Positions 49,121-58,000 of a stretch of DNA of 64,000 nucleotides are shown here, piece after piece; position 1 is the first letter of the stretch, and each line of letters opens with the position of its first letter. A program made the translations under genes and the position numbers. Where the stretch lies: assembly GCA_024515975.1 (NCBI GenBank), contig JAMSKV010000012.1, positions 1-64,000 on the forward strand, written 5' to 3'. The notes beneath the pieces were generated by a model. It had not been told where the DNA came from, did no database searches, and saw only the letters and a program-made list of their open reading frames with translations. This stretch comes from Endosaccharibacter trunci (GTDB taxonomy: Bacteria > Pseudomonadota > Alphaproteobacteria > Acetobacterales > Acetobacteraceae).

Positions 49121-50581
49121 TTATTCCTCTGCGTAGGGGTTCTTGGTCCCGCGCAGCAGCAGCCGGATCGGCGTGCCGGGCATGTCGAACGTCTCGCGCA
49201 GCCCGTTCACCAGATAGCGCTGGTAGTCCTCCGGCAGCATTTCCGCCCGCGTCCCGAACAGGATGAACGTCGGAGGCCGCGCCTTGGCCTGCGTCATGTA
49301 GCGCAACTTGAGCCGCCTGCCCTCCACCAAGGGCGGCGTATGCCGTTCCAGCGCGGATTCGAACCAGCGATTGAGAGCGCCGGTGGGAATACGCTTGTTC
49401 CAGACCTCGTGCGCCGCGCGCACCGCAGGCAGCAGCTTCTGAACGCCGGCGCCGGTCAGGGCGGAGAACGACACCACCGGGATGCCGCGCATCTGCGACA
49501 GCGAGAATTCGATCCGGTCGGAGATCGCCTTGCGGGTCGCGATCCGATCCTCCACCGCGTCCCATTTGTTCAGCGCCAGAACGCAGCCGCGCCCTTCCCG
49601 CTCGATCAGCCGGGCGATCTGCAGGTCCTGATCGTGCACGCCGAGCGTGGCGTCGATCGCGAGCACCACGATCTCGGCCATCTTCAGCGCTTCCAGAGAG
49701 GCCGAGACCGACATGCGCTCCAGCGCCTCCTCGACTCGTGCCTTCTTGCGCATGCCGGCGGTGTCCACCAGCTCGATCGGGCCGAGGCGGTCCTCGAGTT
49801 GCACCGAGACCGCATCGCGCGTCAGCCCCGGCTCCGGGCCGGTGATCATGCGCTCCTCGCCCAGAAGCCGGTTCAGCAGCGTCGATTTGCCGGCATTGGG
49901 ACGCCCGACGATGGCTAGACGCAGCGGGCCCGGCGGACGCGGCGGCAACACCACCTCCCCATCCTCGCCAATCTCTTCCGGCTCGAACATGTCCTCGAGA
50001 CCGAGATCCTCGCGCGTGACCGGAGCCAGCGGCGGCGGCAGCCGCTCGACGATCTCGGCCATCAGATCGGCCAGCCCCTCGCCATGCTCGGCGGAAATGG
50101 CACAGGGCGCGCCCAGGCCCAGCGAGAAGGACTCCATCGCCGCGGCGGCGCCGGCCTTGCCCTCGGCCTTGTTGGCGACCAGCAGGACCGGGCGGCCCTG
50201 GCGCCTCAGCCAGGTGGCGAAATGCTGGTCGGCGGGGGTGATGCCGGAGCGCGCATCGATGCAGAACAGCACCAGATCGGCTTCGGACACGGCATACTCG
50301 GACGAGGCCCGCATGCGGCCATAGAGCGTGTCCGGCGCCGCTTCCTCCAGCCCTGCCGTGTCGATCAGGCGCACACGGCGGCCGCGCAACAGCGCTTCCG
50401 CGTCCTTGCGGTCGCGGGTGACACCCGGCGTGTCGGAGACGATCGCGGTGCGACGGCCGCTGAGCCGGTTGAACAGCGTGGATTTGCCGACATTGGGACG
50501 GCCGGCGATCACCACCACCGGCAACAGCGCGAAGGGCGTGGTGTCCGTGTTGGGGGCCGCCTGGCGGGAGCCGCGCTTCAT
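49121..50581 (-). CDS. der: Ribosome biogenesis GTPase Der (EngA)
   Basis: Double-Era-like GTPase for 50S assembly, 486 residues. The first G domain has AGRPNVGKSTLFNRLSG, DTPGVTRDRK, IDTAGLEE and NKAEG. An acidic linker (EPEEIGEDGEV) leads to the second G domain with VGRPNAGKSTLLNRLLG, DTAGMRKK and NKWD. The C-terminal KH-like domain follows (RRLKLRYMTQAKARPPTF). It follows bamB by 6 bases, as in the conserved yfgM-bamB-der cluster. Confidence 0.98.
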   Translation of the reverse strand: MKRGSRQAAPNTDTTPFALLPVVVIAGRPNVGKSTLFNRLSGRRTAIVSDTPGVTRDRKDAEALLRGRRVRLIDTAGLEEAAPDTLYGRMRASSEYAVSEADLVLFCIDARSGITPADQHFATWLRRQGRPVLLVANKAEGKAGAAAAMESFSLGLGAPCAISAEHGEGLADLMAEIVERLPPPLAPVTREDLGLEDMFEPEEIGEDGEVVLPPRPPGPLRLAIVGRPNAGKSTLLNRLLGEERMITGPEPGLTRDAVSVQLEDRLGPIELVDTAGMRKKARVEEALERMSVSASLEALKMAEIVVLAIDATLGVHDQDLQIARLIEREGRGCVLALNKWDAVEDRIATRKAISDRIEFSLSQMRGIPVVSFSALTGAGVQKLLPAVRAAHEVWNKRIPTGALNRWFESALERHTPPLVEGRRLKLRYMTQAKARPPTFILFGTRAEMLPEDYQRYLVNGLRETFDMPGTPIRLLLRGTKNPYAEE

Positions 50582-50587
50582 GACGGA

Positions 50588-51985
50588 TCAGCCGTAGGAG
50601 GACAGCATGCCGTCATCCGTGATCAGCAGCATCTGGCCGCCGGCGGCGATCGGCGGCATGGCCGCGAGGTGGGCGAGCTTTTCGGTGCGCGTAACCTTGC
50701 CGGTGAGCGCATCGACCAGGATCATGCCCTGCTTGGGGAAATCGCTGACGCACACGAGCTGGCCATCGACCAGCAGCGGACCGGCCCAGCCGATCGGCCC
50801 CTTGCCGGGCTTGGGCTTGCGGAAACGCGGCAGCGTCGTCACCCAGCGGACATGGCCGTTGGCCTTGTCCAGACAGGCGAGCTGCTGGTCCTGGCTGAGC
50901 ATGAAGATCCAGTCGCCGACCACGACGAGATCGTCCTTGCCGCCGACGCTGCGCTCCCACAGCCTGCGTCCGGAGCGGATGTCGATCGCGGTGAAGACCC
51001 GGCCGACGCTGATCACGTAGGCGGTGCCGTCGGAGATCACCGGCAGGCCGTGCACGGAAGAGAAATCGAGGATCGAGTTGCGGCCGCCGGTGGAGCCCAG
51101 CGTGTCGCTCCAGAGCAGCTCGCCGGTCTCTGCGCGGATCGCGGCGATGTCGCCCGAGCCGAACCCAGCCAGCACGGTGCCGCCGACCACGGCCGGGGCG
51201 GGCTGGCCGAACACGATCGTATCCGACGCGGTTGCCTGATACACCCAGAGCTGATTGCCGTTGGCGACGTCGAGCGCGAACAGGCGCTCGTCGATGGTGC
51301 CGAAGAACATGCGGCCATCGATCACCGTGGGCGCGGAGCGCCCGGGCGTGCCGACATTCACCCGCCACAGGATCTTGCCGGTGGCGGCGTCCAGCGCCAG
51401 CGATTCGGCGACGCCATCGACCACATAGATGATGTTGTCGGCGAACGTCAGACCGCCGCCGACATTGGAAGAGCGGCTCTTCTTCGGCTTGGTGTCAGTG
51501 CGCCAGATGCGGTGGCCGTCCCCGGCGTCGAACGCGTTGACCACGCCGCGCGCATCCATGGCGTAGATACGGCCGCCCGCCACCACCGGCTCTGCGGCCA
51601 GCACCAGGCGCCCGCCCTCGCCCGTGCCGAGCGACGTGGTCCAGCGGCGTTTCAGCGCGGCCTGGCCGCCCGTGGTCGCCTCGTTCACCGCCTCGTGGCT
51701 GGGGATGCGGCCCGGCTGCTGCCAGTCCGGGGTCAGCACCGGTGCCGGCAGGGTGATGGGCGTGGTGTCGCTTTCGTCCACGATCAACCCGGCGCCGGTG
51801 GACAGAACGTCCTCCCGGCGTCCGGCCAGGATCGGCTTCTCGTCATCGTCGAACAGGCCGCAACCGGCCAGCGGCATCAGCGCCGCGGCGGCAGCGATGC
51901 CGGTCAGCAGGCCACGGCGGTTCAGCACCACACGATCGCCGGTCCGCTCATGGAAGAAAGGAGAAGGGTCGCGCTGCTGCATCAT
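50588..51985 (-). CDS. bamB: Outer-membrane assembly lipoprotein BamB (PQQ-like propeller)
   Basis: BAM-complex scaffold lipoprotein, 465 residues. The signal ends in ALMPLAGC (Cys about 42 from the first Met; the leader has RRGLLTGIAAAAAL). At least six PQQ-like blade motifs follow, such as GRIYAMDARGVVNAFDAGDG, LALDAATGKILWRVNVG, LFALDVANGNQLWVYQA and IRAETGELLWSD. It overlaps the YfgM-like stop by 4 bases and precedes der. The long segment between Cys and the first blade (about 65 residues) is longer than in E. coli. Confidence 0.93.
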   Translation of the reverse strand: MMQQRDPSPFFHERTGDRVVLNRRGLLTGIAAAAALMPLAGCGLFDDDEKPILAGRREDVLSTGAGLIVDESDTTPITLPAPVLTPDWQQPGRIPSHEAVNEATTGGQAALKRRWTTSLGTGEGGRLVLAAEPVVAGGRIYAMDARGVVNAFDAGDGHRIWRTDTKPKKSRSSNVGGGLTFADNIIYVVDGVAESLALDAATGKILWRVNVGTPGRSAPTVIDGRMFFGTIDERLFALDVANGNQLWVYQATASDTIVFGQPAPAVVGGTVLAGFGSGDIAAIRAETGELLWSDTLGSTGGRNSILDFSSVHGLPVISDGTAYVISVGRVFTAIDIRSGRRLWERSVGGKDDLVVVGDWIFMLSQDQQLACLDKANGHVRWVTTLPRFRKPKPGKGPIGWAGPLLVDGQLVCVSDFPKQGMILVDALTGKVTRTEKLAHLAAMPPIAAGGQMLLITDDGMLSSYG

Positions 51986-52683
51986 CCGCCGGACTTCGAG
52001 CTGTCGAGTGTATTGAGAAGGTCGCTGGCGCGGTTCTGTTCGCCGGACGGGGCGGACGGATCCTGGCTGACCGCGAAGAGCTTGCCGCGCGCATCGGCGA
52101 CATGGCCCGTGCGCAGATCGATCAGCGCATCGGTCTCGGTCGCAAGCTGGCGCCAGATGCTGTTCGGCCCCTCGATGTCGCGCAGACGCGCCTTCAGAAG
52201 GCCGGGATCGCCGTCATCGACCTGATGCTGCACCCAGAGCAGCGTGCCGAGGCCGCGCAGGTCGCGATCGGCGTCGCGGTCGTCGCTGATCCGGTTCCAG
52301 AGCGCGAGCGCCGCCGGATGATCGCCGGCCTGCCAGGCCAGGGCGGCCTCGCGCAGCCGCGACAGGGTGGCGAAACCCTCGGGCGCATGGGCGGCGATGG
52401 CGGCGAACTCGGCACGGGCGCGCACCTGCTCCGGCGTCGGCGGCGCGTAGGGGCCAAGCGCCACGGAGGGCGTGGTGTCGGCATCCTTCTGCGCGGCGAA
52501 ATACTGCATAGCGAAAGCCGCGGCGCGGGCATGGTCGCGATGAACCATGAACTGCCAGCCGCCGACGGCGAGACCGGCGACCACGAGGGCGCCCAGACCC
52601 GCCAGGGCCAGCTTCTTGTTGCGCACGGCGGCGCGTTCGGCACGCAGATCGCCATCGATCTCGTTGAAGATGTCCTCGACCAC
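51982..52683 (-). CDS. YfgM-like tetratricopeptide protein
   Basis: Inner-membrane-anchored periplasmic protein; in E. coli YfgM works with PpiD and SecYEG in folding of exported proteins. From a GTG at 52683 the product is 233 residues: a cytoplasmic EDIFNEIDGDLRAERAAVRN, one membrane segment (LALAGLGALVVAGLAVGGW, about 26-44) and TPR-like helices (LSRLREAALAWQAGDHPAAL). The family start (acidic helix then membrane segment) favours the GTG, with GGGGAA 11 bases upstream; an ATG at 52746 would add 21 residues. Coupled to bamB. Confidence 0.85.
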   Translation of the reverse strand: MVEDIFNEIDGDLRAERAAVRNKKLALAGLGALVVAGLAVGGWQFMVHRDHARAAAFAMQYFAAQKDADTTPSVALGPYAPPTPEQVRARAEFAAIAAHAPEGFATLSRLREAALAWQAGDHPAALALWNRISDDRDADRDLRGLGTLLWVQHQVDDGDPGLLKARLRDIEGPNSIWRQLATETDALIDLRTGHVADARGKLFAVSQDPSAPSGEQNRASDLLNTLDSSKSGG

Positions 52684-52810
52684 TCGCCGCTCGTTCCCCG
52701 AAAACCGTTCCGATCCGTTTCGCACCGAACGGAGGCGCCGGACCATAGCGGCGGCGTGTTGAACCGGCAAACGTCGCGCGTAAAGTCTTTCTTTACCCCC
52801 GCCGGGCAGA

Positions 52811-53212
52811 ATGGCGGCAATGAGAGCGCGCGCCGTCCTGTCCCTGCTGTCGGTTCCCGCCGCCTGCCTGCTGCTGGCCGGCTGCGTGATGCCGACCGTG
52901 TTCCCGCTTTCGGTGGGGTTCGGCGCCGATGTGGCGGTGTTCCATCGCACCCTGCCGGACATGGCCTATTCCGCCATCACCGGAAAGGATTGTTCCGCGG
53001 TGCGGCTGGATCGCGGGGAAAGCTATTGCAAGCCGGTGGCGCCGCCCGTCCCGCCGCAGCCCTACTGCACGCGCACGCTGGCACAGGTCATGTGCTGGGC
53101 CGATCCCACGGCGACACCCGGCATTCCGAGCCAGGTCGCGCAGGGGCCCAGTTCTTTGACCCCCGAACAGAACCGTCTCCGCCTAGCGCGCTGGCCGACT
53201 GCGCTACAATGA
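52811..53212 (+). CDS. Small cysteine-containing lipoprotein of unknown function
   Basis: A 133-residue protein with a lipoprotein signal ending VPAACLLLAGC (Cys 25). The mature part has further cysteines in KDCSAVRL, ESYCKPV, QPYCTRTL and QVMCWADP, enough for two disulfides, and a Pro-rich centre (PPVPPQPY). ATGs at 52811 and 52820 are both possible. It is divergent from the YfgM-like gene. No known domain is recognised. Confidence 0.75.
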   Translation: MAAMRARAVLSLLSVPAACLLLAGCVMPTVFPLSVGFGADVAVFHRTLPDMAYSAITGKDCSAVRLDRGESYCKPVAPPVPPQPYCTRTLAQVMCWADPTATPGIPSQVAQGPSSLTPEQNRLRLARWPTALQ

Positions 53213-53232
53213 GATCGTCAGCGGGAAGCCCG

Positions 53233-53703
53233 TCAGTGCGCCGGCGGACCCTTCTTCAATGCCGCGCTCAGGGCTGTGAAATTGGCGGCGATCCGTTTCT
53301 GCACCGCTTCGCTGACAGCCTGGATGGCGTCGATGCGCTGCTTGGCCTGGGCGCTGATCGCGGTCTGCTCCTCTGTGGCGGAACGGGACACGCAGCTGTT
53401 ATAGCTCCGCGCCGCCTGGTCGTAGGCCGTGACCGCGTCGATGCTGGCGTTGTAGCGCGCGATCGTGCTGGTCTCGACCGTGGGCGGGGCAGGTTCGCGT
53501 CCGCAATGGGACGGGCTCCAGCCGCCGCCAGCGGTTGGCGCTCCGTGCGAGGATGCCGGGTGGGGAGCGGCGTGGCCGGAATGATGGGCCGGGGCGGCTT
53601 CGGCTGTCGCGCCGCCGATGACGACCCCCAGGGCCAGAGAGAGAACGAGGCCGGATGAGGCGAGATGCCGGAGCCGCACCCTTTCGCGCCGAAGCGTTTC
53701 CAT
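53233..53703 (-). CDS. Exported helical protein of unknown function
   Basis: A 156-residue protein. A signal peptide (VLSLALGVVIGGATAEA, cleavage near AEA-AP) is followed by a His/Pro/Ser-rich stretch (about 38-62), then a helical domain with HCGREPAPPTVETSTI, YNASIDAVTAYDQAARSYNSC and IDAIQAVSEAVQKRI. Its two cysteines may pair. The pattern resembles small exported proteins common in sphingomonads and acetic acid bacteria. It is convergent with the lipoprotein gene at 52811 and divergent from the creatininase-family gene. Confidence 0.72.
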   Translation of the reverse strand: METLRRERVRLRHLASSGLVLSLALGVVIGGATAEAAPAHHSGHAAPHPASSHGAPTAGGGWSPSHCGREPAPPTVETSTIARYNASIDAVTAYDQAARSYNSCVSRSATEEQTAISAQAKQRIDAIQAVSEAVQKRIAANFTALSAALKKGPPAH

Positions 53704-53782
53704 GCCAGCCTCCTTTTACCCTGCTGCTTCAGCTATCCCGTGCAGGGCCTTGATCGTCAAGCATTGCTGGAAAGGAAACCGG

Positions 53783-54610
53783 GTGGACGCGGCGAAGATT
53801 CGGCTCGGCACGCTGACCAGCGCGGAAGCGGAGGAGCGGCTGCGGGCCGGCGCCGTGGTGCTCCTCCCCCTGGGCAGCCTGGAGGATCAGGGTCCGCATG
53901 CGCCGATGGGCGATTATCTATGCGCGGAACGCCTGAGCGAGCGGATCGCGTCCCGGTCGATCGCCAATGGGATCGATGCGCTGGTGGCGCCGGTGCTGCC
54001 GTTCGGCGGGCGGGATTTTTTCGGCAGCCGCATCGGCGGAATCGCCCTCGAACAGGACACGCTGCGGGCGGTGCTGCGCGACATGCTGAACGCCCTGCTC
54101 CGGCACGGCGTCACGCGGCTGATCGTGGTGAACGGGCATGGCGGCAATGCGCAGGCGATCCATGACGAAACGCAGCGGATCTGGCTGCGGGACGGGGTGC
54201 TGATCCCGTGCTTCGGCCTGTGGAAGATCGCGGGGGCGCTGCTGCCTTCGCTGCTGGGGGCGGAACACGCGGCGCGCTCGGCCGGTCACGGCGCCGATCC
54301 TCTCTGCAGCGTCGCCATGCATTTGTTCCCCGAACTGATGCGGCCGGACCTAATGCCGGACGCTGCTGCGCCGACGCGTTCGGTCGGCGGGCTGGAGACG
54401 AGCGCCTTCGGCACGGCCACGATCGCCGGGGTCTCGATCGACCTGCCGGTGGAGCTGGGCGCGAGCGCCGTGACCGCAGAGGCGAAGTTGTGCTCGGCCG
54501 AGACCGGGGCGCTCGTCGCCTCGCGTCTGGTCGAGGCCGGAGCGGCGCTGGTCGCGCAGCGCGCGGCCGCCGAGGGGGCCTATCGAAGCGGGCCTGACCG
54601 AAACGTGTAG
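53783..54610 (+). CDS. Creatininase family amidohydrolase
   Basis: Metal-dependent amidohydrolase of 275 residues. The first motif reads LPLGSLEDQGPHAPMGDY, supplying the usual Glu, His and Asp, and VVNGHGGNAQAI supplies the second His. The later element, often HAGExETS in relatives, reads SAGHGADPLCS here, so one acidic residue is shifted or lost. Relatives act on creatinine, guanidine-like ring intermediates or mycofactocin precursors; substrate unknown. The start is GTG at 53783 with AAGGA 7 bases upstream; the frame is open to 53618. An MFS exporter follows after 62 bases. Confidence 0.85.
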   Translation: MDAAKIRLGTLTSAEAEERLRAGAVVLLPLGSLEDQGPHAPMGDYLCAERLSERIASRSIANGIDALVAPVLPFGGRDFFGSRIGGIALEQDTLRAVLRDMLNALLRHGVTRLIVVNGHGGNAQAIHDETQRIWLRDGVLIPCFGLWKIAGALLPSLLGAEHAARSAGHGADPLCSVAMHLFPELMRPDLMPDAAAPTRSVGGLETSAFGTATIAGVSIDLPVELGASAVTAEAKLCSAETGALVASRLVEAGAALVAQRAAAEGAYRSGPDRNV

Positions 54611-54672
54611 CACGCGGCGGATCCGCGCCGCTTGAGCAGAACCTTGTTGCACTGCACAATAGGGTTCCGCAA

Positions 54673-55905
54673 ATGGACGGAATCATGAGCGAGATCGACG
54701 TCGCCACCCTTTCTGCGCGTGTTGTGCTGACAGCGCCGCATGGCCGTCTGGCCGCGATCCTGGCCCTGGCGACCGGCGGTTTCGCGATCGGCACCGGCGA
54801 ATTCGCGATCATGGGGCTGCTGCCCGCAGTGGCGAAAAACCTGCACACCACCGTGCCCAGCGCAGGCTGGCTGATCAGCGCCTATGCCGGCGGCGTCGTG
54901 GTGGGGGCACCGTTGTTTGCCGTTCTGGCCGCGCGCCTCTCGCGTCGGAGCGTGTTGATCGGGCTGATGCTGCTCTATGCCGTGTTCAACATCCTGACCG
55001 GCCTGTCGCACCGCTATGACATGGTGCTGCTGTTCCGCTTCCTGGCCGGCCTGCCGCATGGCGCGTTTTTCGGCATCGGCGCGCTGGTGGCCGCGTCGAT
55101 GGTCGAGCGGCGCGAGCGGACCCGGGCGGTCGGGCAGATGATGCTGGGCCTGACGACAGCGACGATCATCGGCGCGCCGCTTGCCGCATGGTGCGGCGCG
55201 TTCATCGACTGGCACCTGTCATATTATATGGTGGGGCTAATCGCGCTGCTCTGCGTGGCGGGGCTGCTCTGGGCGCTGCCGCCGATTCCGGCCCAAACGG
55301 GCGCCTCGCCGCTCACCGAGCTGGGCGCACTCGGCCGCGTCCAGGTCTGGCTGGCGCTCGGCACCAGCGCGGTGGGATTCGGCGGTTTGTTTGCCGTCTA
55401 CAGCTACATCACGCCCGCGCTGATGCACCGCACCCATATGAGCGCGGCGGTGGTGCCTTTGGTTCTGTCGGTGATGGGGCTGGGCATGGCGGCCGGCAAC
55501 ACGGTCGGTGCCTGGCTGGTGGATCGCGCGCCGAAGCGCGCGGTGATCGGCCTGCTGATCTGGGACACGATCGTGTTGCTGCTGTTCGTCCCCGCCCTGC
55601 CCTTCGCCTGGGCCGCGACCGCGGATGCGTTCCTGATCGGCTGCGGCGTGGCGCTGGCTCCCGCGTTGCAGACGCGGCTGATGGATGTGGCCGGCGATGC
55701 GCAATCGCTGGCGGCATCGCTGAACCATTCCGCCTTCAATACCGCCAATGGTCTGGGGGCTGCCCTGGCCGGAATCGCGATCTCTGCCGGCTATGGCTGG
55801 TCGTCGCCGGGGTGGGTCGGGGCGCTGCTGGCCCTGGGCGGGCTGCTGGTGTTCCTGCTGGCACTGTTTCTGGAGCGGAAACACCCGATCGAGGTGCCGG
55901 CCTGA
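54673..55905 (+). CDS. MFS transporter, DHA1/AraJ type
   Basis: Twelve-helix major facilitator of 410 residues. The start of helix 1 has GGFAIGTGEFAIMGLLP, a signature of the AraJ/YdhP sugar-efflux and drug-efflux group. The loop 2-3 motif is APLFAVLAARLSRRSVL and the helix 5 motif is LGLTTATIIGAPLAAW. Such proteins export sugars, arabinose analogues or drugs. The ATG at 54673 or 54685 could be used. It follows the amidohydrolase in the same direction and converges on the dihydroorotase gene. Confidence 0.93.
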   Translation: MDGIMSEIDVATLSARVVLTAPHGRLAAILALATGGFAIGTGEFAIMGLLPAVAKNLHTTVPSAGWLISAYAGGVVVGAPLFAVLAARLSRRSVLIGLMLLYAVFNILTGLSHRYDMVLLFRFLAGLPHGAFFGIGALVAASMVERRERTRAVGQMMLGLTTATIIGAPLAAWCGAFIDWHLSYYMVGLIALLCVAGLLWALPPIPAQTGASPLTELGALGRVQVWLALGTSAVGFGGLFAVYSYITPALMHRTHMSAAVVPLVLSVMGLGMAAGNTVGAWLVDRAPKRAVIGLLIWDTIVLLLFVPALPFAWAATADAFLIGCGVALAPALQTRLMDVAGDAQSLAASLNHSAFNTANGLGAALAGIAISAGYGWSSPGWVGALLALGGLLVFLLALFLERKHPIEVPA

Positions 55906-55951
55906 GCGGCAGACGCCGGAGAGGTTCTTTCCAGTAAGCGCGGCCGCCCGC

Positions 55952-57271
55952 TTACCAGGCGAACCGCGCCAGTTTTCCGGACGGGGCGCCGATCACCTCG
56001 TCGTCGCGCATCACGATCCGCCCGCGCACGATCGTCGCGACGGGCCAGCCGGCAACCTCCTGGCCGTGGAACGGCGTCCAGCCGCAGGGTGTCGCGATCC
56101 AGTCATTGGTGATGGTGCGGCGACGCTTCATGTCGACCACGGTGAAGTCGGCATCGAAGCCGGCGGCGATGCGGCCCTTGCCAGCCATGTTGTACACCCG
56201 GGCCGGGCCAGCGGCCATCAGGTCGGCGAGGCGGGACAGGCTCAGCCGGCCGTTGTTCACGTGGTCCAGCATCAACGGCACGATGGTCTGCACGCCGGTG
56301 AGCCCGGCCGGGCAATCAGGCCACGGACGGCGCTTCGCCTCGATCGGATGCGGCGCGTGATCGGAGGAGACCACGTCCACGGTGCCGTCGCGCACCGCCG
56401 CCCAGCTCGCCTCTAAGTGGCGGCGGTCGCGGATCGGCGGATTCATCACCGCCAGGCCTTCCAGCCTCTCGTAGCAGTCCGGCGCGACCTGGGTGAGATG
56501 GTTGACCAGAACCTCGACGGTGGCGACGTCACGGAAGCCGGCGAGATACTCGAGTTCCTCGGCGGTGGAGGTGTGCAGGATATGGGCAGGTCGGCCGGTC
56601 TTGCGCGCCAGCGCCATGATGCGGCGCGTGCCGAGAAAGGCGCATTCCTCGTCGCGCCAGATCCTGTGCGTGTCGTAGGGCATGCCGCGCTCGAACTGCG
56701 GCTTGCGCGCCTGGAGGCGATATTCGTCCTCGCTGTGGAAGGCGATGCGGCGGCGCCCGGAGCGCATCACCGCCTCGATCCCGGCATCGTCCTCGATCAT
56801 AAGGTCGCCGGTGGAGGAACCGGCGAACAGCTTCACGGCGCAAACGCCGGGCAGGATCTCGTAGGCACCGAGTTCGGCGGTGTTGGCCCGCGTGGCACCG
56901 ACATAGAAGGCGAAATCGGTGAAGCTTTCCCGCTCGGCATACCCCGCCTTCCAGTCGAGCTGTTCGCGGCCGGTGATGGACGGGTTGGTGTTCGGCATGT
57001 CGAACACGGTGGCGATGCCGCCGAGGGCGGCTGCGCGCGTGCCGGTGGGGATGCTCTCGATCGCGGCGTCGCCCGGATCGCGCAGATGCACATGCGCGTC
57101 GATCAGGCCCGGCAGGACGTGCAGCCCGGTGGCGTCGAAGGTCTCGGCCGCTTCCGCATCCGCCGGAACGCCGAGCGCGGCGATGCGGCCGTCACGCACC
57201 CCGACATCGGCGGCGATCTCGGCCCAGGGCAAGACGCAGACGCCGTTGCGGAGGATCAGGTCGTAACGCAT
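55952..57271 (-). CDS. pyrC: Dihydroorotase, class I
   Basis: Cyclic amidohydrolase of 439 residues that closes carbamoyl-aspartate to dihydroorotate in pyrimidine synthesis. DAHVHLRDPG binds the first metal pair, and VKLFAGSSTGDLMIEDD carries the Lys that is carboxylated to bridge the metals. AFHSEDEYR, HILHTSTAEE and VVSSDHAPHPIEAKRR supply further ligands. The C-terminal AGFDADFTVVDM is shared with hydantoinases and allantoinases, so another ring amide remains possible, although the SDHAPH element favours dihydroorotase. Its ATG overlaps the upstream TetR gene by 16 bases, an odd pairing. Confidence 0.87.
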   Translation of the reverse strand: MRYDLILRNGVCVLPWAEIAADVGVRDGRIAALGVPADAEAAETFDATGLHVLPGLIDAHVHLRDPGDAAIESIPTGTRAAALGGIATVFDMPNTNPSITGREQLDWKAGYAERESFTDFAFYVGATRANTAELGAYEILPGVCAVKLFAGSSTGDLMIEDDAGIEAVMRSGRRRIAFHSEDEYRLQARKPQFERGMPYDTHRIWRDEECAFLGTRRIMALARKTGRPAHILHTSTAEELEYLAGFRDVATVEVLVNHLTQVAPDCYERLEGLAVMNPPIRDRRHLEASWAAVRDGTVDVVSSDHAPHPIEAKRRPWPDCPAGLTGVQTIVPLMLDHVNNGRLSLSRLADLMAAGPARVYNMAGKGRIAAGFDADFTVVDMKRRRTITNDWIATPCGWTPFHGQEVAGWPVATIVRGRIVMRDDEVIGAPSGKLARFAW

Positions 57272-57867
57272 CGGTGGTCCCCGCAAGAGATGGGCATGGC
57301 GCGAAGCGCGGTGCGCACCACGGCGTGAAGCGTTTCGCGATCGGCGCCGGAGGCGGCCTGAACCGACATGCCTTGCGCCACCGTCATGACGAAGGCAGCG
57401 AGAGCGGCCGGATCGGCATCCTTCGGCAGATCGCCCTCCTGGCGGGCGCGTTCCAGGCGGCGTTCGAGCGCCGCCTCGTCCTCGCGTCGCCGGCGCACGA
57501 GTTCGCATCGCACCGGTTCAGAAGCCTCGGAGCATACCAGAGCGCCATTCGTCTTCAGCGATCCGCGCGGCTCGCCCTGGGCGGTATAGCAGTCGGCATA
57601 GCCATAGAGCAGGTTCCGAAGCACGCTGGCCGCATCGGGGCTAGCCAGGGCGCTCTCGACGAAGCCGAGGCAGGTGCTCTGGAAGCAGTCCAGCGCCTTC
57701 ACGAAGAGCTGTTCCTTGTTGCCGTAGGCGGCATAAAGGCTGGGGCGGGTGATCCCCATCGCCTCGGTGAGGTCGGTCAGGGACGCTCCTTCGAAGCCCT
57801 TCTTCCAGAAAACCCGCAACGCCGCTTGCAGCGCGTCGTCGACATCGAACTCACGCGGGCGTCCCAC
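57256..57867 (-). CDS. TetR family regulator of the RND pump
   Basis: A 203-residue repressor starting at GTG 57867 (GGAGGG 7 bases upstream). The helix-turn-helix is LTDLTEAMGITRPSLYAAYGN and the N-terminal VGRPREFDVDDALQAAL is typical of the group. PRGSLKTNGALVCSEA carries the conserved region that senses ligand in related regulators. It is divergent from the adaptor gene at 58001 and the gap contains an inverted repeat. Its 3' end overlaps the dihydroorotase start, so the two genes are co-transcribed. Confidence 0.92.
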   Translation of the reverse strand: MGRPREFDVDDALQAALRVFWKKGFEGASLTDLTEAMGITRPSLYAAYGNKEQLFVKALDCFQSTCLGFVESALASPDAASVLRNLLYGYADCYTAQGEPRGSLKTNGALVCSEASEPVRCELVRRRREDEAALERRLERARQEGDLPKDADPAALAAFVMTVAQGMSVQAASGADRETLHAVVRTALRAMPISCGDHRCVTT

Positions 57868-57950
57868 TGTGGTTCCCTCCCTGTGGCCGCGACGCAACGC
57901 GCGACCTCCCCGTCGTAGATAGGAGGGTTGCTTTCGGCCGTCCAGACACC

Positions 57951-57978
57951 ATACCAGTCGGTATTATATCGCTCGGTA
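57951..57978. promoter_or_regulatory. Candidate TetR operator and pump promoter
   Basis: ATACC (57951) and GGTAT (57960) form a perfect inverted repeat with a 4-base spacer. A direct repeat of TCGGTA lies at 57958 and 57973. A TATTAT -10-like hexamer (57962-57967) overlaps the repeat, 34 bases before the adaptor ATG. Repressor bound here would occlude the promoter. Inferred from position and symmetry. Confidence 0.5.
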
Positions 57979-58000
57979 GGGCGATGGGTTGCGGTGGTGA

